Both the position numbers and the translations under genes were made by a program. Shown piece by piece: positions 45,247 through 47,578 of a stretch of 47,578 bases of DNA (position 1 is the first letter of the stretch; the number at the start of each line of letters is the position of its first letter). The notes under the pieces are model-generated. The model was not told the DNA's origin, did no database searches, and worked only from the letters and a program-made list of their open reading frames with translations. Source of the stretch: Helcobacillus massiliensis (GTDB lineage: Bacteria > Actinomycetota > Actinomycetes > Actinomycetales > Dermabacteraceae); contig NZ_JACHWP010000009.1 in the NCBI RefSeq assembly GCF_014191425.1, positions 1 through 47,578 of the forward strand, read 5' to 3'.

Positions 45247-47436
45247 TCAGTCGGTCCCGAAGATCGCGAGGATCTCCTCCTCGGTCTCGGCGGTGCGCAG
45301 GCGCTCCACCTGGGCCGGGTCGCTGAACACCATCGCCACGTTCTGCAACAGGGTCAGGTGCTCATCGCCTTGGCCGGCGATCGCGACCGCAAACTCGACC
45401 TCCTGGCCGTTCCAGTCGACGGGCTGGTCGTAGCGGATCAGGCTCATCGCGGAGCGGCGGATGGACTTCTTCGCCTCGTTGGTGCCGTGCGGGATCGCCA
45501 GGCCGTTGCCCATGAACGTGGACACGGACTTCTCCCGCTCGTGCATGGCGTCGACGTAGTCGGGGTCGACCGCGCCGGCCTCCACCAGCAGGCGGCCCGA
45601 TTCGGTGATCGCCTCTTCGGCGGTGGTGGCGGTGCCGTGCAGGGTGATGGAGCGCGCCGCCATGATCGGCTCGCCGGCGCTCTCCTCGGTGCTGCCCGCG
45701 GCATCGGCGCTCTGGTCGACTTCGCCAACCGCTGTGGATCCGTCGGCCGGGGCGGCCTGCTCCGCGGCGGGCGCGGCAGATGCCTCTGCGGGTGCGGCGG
45801 CGGGCGCGTCGGCGGGTGCGGGGCCGACGGGTTCCGGGTCGGCCTCGCCGGCCTCCCGGCGCTTCAGCAGGTCCACGATCTCTTCGTAGCGCGGGGAGTT
45901 CATGAAGTTGTCCACCGCCACGTGGATCGCGCCCGCGGTGGGAGCGTAGGCGCGCTGAGCGAGGTCGCGGTGCGTGACCACGAGGTCCCATTCGTCGGTC
46001 AGGTTCGAGATGGCGCGGTTGACCACCTCCACGTCCTTGAACCCGGCGGCGCGGACCTTCTTGCGCAGCACCGACGCGCCCATGGCGGAGGAGCCCATGC
46101 CGGCGTCGCACGCGAACACGATGCGGCGGATGTCGTCCGGGTGGTCGGCGGCGATCGCACGCAGCTCCTGATCGGACTCGGCGATGCCGCGACCGCCTGC
46201 AGCGCCGGCCCCGGCCGCGCCGGCGGCACCGGCGGCAGCGGTGGACCCGTCGGCCCCCGTGAGCGCACCGGCGACCGACGACTTCTTCCCCTTCATCGAC
46301 TCCATCTTCGCGGTCGCGCCGGCGAGGTCGTCATCGGTGCGGCGCGACAGCTTCAGCAGCAGCGACGCGATCGCGAACGACACCGCGGTCGCCACCAGGA
46401 TCGACAGCAGGATCTTCACGTGGTCGCCGCGCGCGGACTGCGCCATGATCGCCAGCACCGACCCGGGCGCCGCCGGCGCCACCAGGCCCGTGCCGAGCAT
46501 GACGTTCACCAGCACACCGGACATGCCGCCGGCGATGACCGCGAGGATCAGCTGCGGGCGCATCAGCACGTACGGGAAGTAGATCTCGTGCACACCGCCG
46601 AGGAAGTGGATCACGGCGGCGCCCGGTGCGGAGGCCTTCGCGGCGCGCGCCCCGAAGAACGTGAACGCCAGCAGGATGCCGAGGCCCGGACCGGGGTTCG
46701 CCTCCAGCAGGAACAGGATCGACTTGCCGGTCTGCGACGACTCACCGGTGCCCAGCGGCGTCAGCACACCGTGGTTGATGGCGTTGTTGAGGAAGAAGAT
46801 CTTCGCCGGTTCGATCAGGATCGACACCAGCGGCAGCAGGCCCGCATTGATCAGCCAGGCGACGCCGTCGGACAGCAGCGCCATCAGCCAGTTGACGATC
46901 GGGGCGAGGCCGAAGAAGCCCGCGAGGGCCAGCAGGAAGCCGACGATGCCGGCGCTGAACAGGTTCACCAGCATTTCGAAGCCCGCCGGGATCCGCTCCT
47001 CCCACAGGCGGTCCAGCTTCTTCATCACCCACGCCGCCAGCGGCGCCATCATCATCGCGCCGATGAACATGTGGATCTGCCCGAGCGGCTCACCGCCCGG
47101 GTCGGCGGCGTTGATCTGGTCGATCAGGTAGTCGGAGCCGGTGATGACGCCCATGGTGGCGATGACGGCGACCACGCCGCCGCGCTCGCCGTACACCATG
47201 CGGCCGCCGGTGTTCGCGATCATCAGCGGCAGCAGGTAGTGGATCATGGGGCCGATCAGGCCCGCGAGGCCCTCGTGCGGCAGGTATCCGGCCGGCATGA
47301 ACAGCGCGGTGATGATGCCCCATGCGATCAGAGCCGGCAGGTTCGGCATCACCATGGTGGACAGGCTGGTGCCGATCTTCTGGATCGCCACGCGTGGGGA
47401 GAAGGATGGGGACGTGGTCTCGTCAGTGGCAGTCAT
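45247..47436 (-). CDS. mtlA: PTS mannitol-specific transporter, IICBA fusion
   Basis: The protein has 729 residues. It takes up mannitol while phosphorylating it. Domains in order: IIC membrane domain, about 1-370 (FMPAGYLPHEGLAGLIGPMI, NNAINHGVLTPLGTGESSQT, IHFLGGVHEIYFPYVLMRP); IIB, about 435-530, with the phosphocysteine in IVFACDAGMGSSAMGASVLR (Cys about 443); IIA, about 590-729, with the phosphohistidine in GLAIPHGTNEAKKSIRRSAM (about 650). A 60-residue Ala/Pro/Glu-rich linker joins IIB and IIA, and IMAARS inside it could be an internal start for separate IIA. GGAG lies 7 bases before the ATG. It leads mtlA-mtlD-ptsH. Confidence 0.96.
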   Translation of the reverse strand: MTATDETTSPSFSPRVAIQKIGTSLSTMVMPNLPALIAWGIITALFMPAGYLPHEGLAGLIGPMIHYLLPLMIANTGGRMVYGERGGVVAVIATMGVITGSDYLIDQINAADPGGEPLGQIHMFIGAMMMAPLAAWVMKKLDRLWEERIPAGFEMLVNLFSAGIVGFLLALAGFFGLAPIVNWLMALLSDGVAWLINAGLLPLVSILIEPAKIFFLNNAINHGVLTPLGTGESSQTGKSILFLLEANPGPGLGILLAFTFFGARAAKASAPGAAVIHFLGGVHEIYFPYVLMRPQLILAVIAGGMSGVLVNVMLGTGLVAPAAPGSVLAIMAQSARGDHVKILLSILVATAVSFAIASLLLKLSRRTDDDLAGATAKMESMKGKKSSVAGALTGADGSTAAAGAAGAAGAGAAGGRGIAESDQELRAIAADHPDDIRRIVFACDAGMGSSAMGASVLRKKVRAAGFKDVEVVNRAISNLTDEWDLVVTHRDLAQRAYAPTAGAIHVAVDNFMNSPRYEEIVDLLKRREAGEADPEPVGPAPADAPAAAPAEASAAPAAEQAAPADGSTAVGEVDQSADAAGSTEESAGEPIMAARSITLHGTATTAEEAITESGRLLVEAGAVDPDYVDAMHEREKSVSTFMGNGLAIPHGTNEAKKSIRRSAMSLIRYDQPVDWNGQEVEFAVAIAGQGDEHLTLLQNVAMVFSDPAQVERLRTAETEEEILAIFGTD

Positions 47437-47466
47437 GACGACTCCGTTTCTGTGGGGGTGCGGCTC

Positions 47467-47472
47467 AGTCTA
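47467..47472 (-). promoter_or_regulatory. -10 box (TAGACT) of mtlA
   Basis: Minus strand TAGACT lies 30 bases before the ATG at 47436. No -35 consensus is visible, which fits an activator-dependent promoter. Confidence 0.45.
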
Positions 47473-47480
47473 CGCGCCGG

Positions 47481-47502
47481 GCGGCCCCTCTCCGGGGGCC
47501 GC
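47481..47502 (-). terminator. Hairpin after the partial upstream gene
   Basis: GCGGCCCC and GGGGCCGC with a six-base loop, downstream of the gene ending at 47521 and upstream of the mtlA promoter. Stem 8 bases, no T-run. Confidence 0.4.
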
Positions 47503-47520
47503 GGGTCCCGCCGGAGCGGG

Positions 47521-47578
47521 TCAGCGCTTCGGGAACACGACCCGCCCGTACATGACGTACCGGAACGCCGTGGAGACG
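47521..47578 (-). CDS. C-terminal end of an unidentified gene
   Basis: The last 18 codons of a minus-strand gene, ending VSTAFRYVMYGRVVFPKR and TGA at 47521-47523. A hairpin follows it. The residues are too few for a family. Being upstream of mtlA, it could belong to the same sugar locus, but nothing shows it. Confidence 0.45.
   Translation of the reverse strand, partial: VSTAFRYVMYGRVVFPKR

Overview
The window is high-GC actinobacterial DNA. The 16S rRNA gene at about 30.9 kb resembles Dermabacteraceae (the Helcobacillus/Dermabacter/Brachybacterium group) as I remember those sequences; no database search was possible, so the family is an inference. Most of the window is ordinary chromosome. 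One decayed patch lies after the rRNA operon.

Layout. 0-5.7 kb: the tail of an ABC-F ATPase, a secreted or membrane-anchored beta-propeller, a TetR regulator, a divergent LysR/EamA-transporter pair, a C-rich repeat tract, and an endonuclease/exonuclease/phosphatase-fold hydrolase. 5.7-9.6 kb: a broken SRPBCC gene, then a DUF421/CynX-type-transporter pair and a Ser/Thr kinase. 9.6-18.8 kb, all minus strand: a 57-residue membrane protein coupled to a beta-lactamase-fold hydrolase, a SWIM protein coupled to a Snf2 helicase, a MinD-like ATPase, and a receiver-less OmpR-type regulator preceded by a methionine-rich small ORF and a hairpin. 18.9-23.7 kb: upp, tadA, an AHSA1-type SRPBCC protein and the metNIQ methionine importer. 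23.7-29.7 kb: a ten-helix membrane protein with Pro/Gln-rich ends, a 5'-truncated YkvI transporter and an oligopeptidase B-like peptidase. 29.8-36.3 kb: tRNA-Ser(CGA) and one rrn operon (16S-23S-5S, no spacer tRNA) with promoters, boxA-like sites and a terminator. 36.4-38.2 kb: a small membrane protein, then remnants of hsdR (type I restriction) and of an IS3-type transposase. 38.3-47.6 kb: an L,D-transpeptidase, a DUF1846 protein, and a phosphotransferase cluster: ptsI facing ptsH-mtlD-mtlA.

How the genes work together. mtlA, ptsI and ptsH supply mannitol uptake and phosphorylation, and mtlD oxidises the product to fructose 6-phosphate. metN, metI and metQ form one ABC importer. The Snf2 and SWIM genes overlap and are probably made together. 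The most interesting signals are regulatory. Many genes have a TANNNT -10 box 6-7 bases before the start codon, implying leaderless mRNAs. A Met-rich leader-like ORF plus hairpin precedes an orphan winged-helix regulator. A palindromic sequence recurs at gene ends. The octamer GCCGACGG/CCGTCGGC is strongly over-represented.
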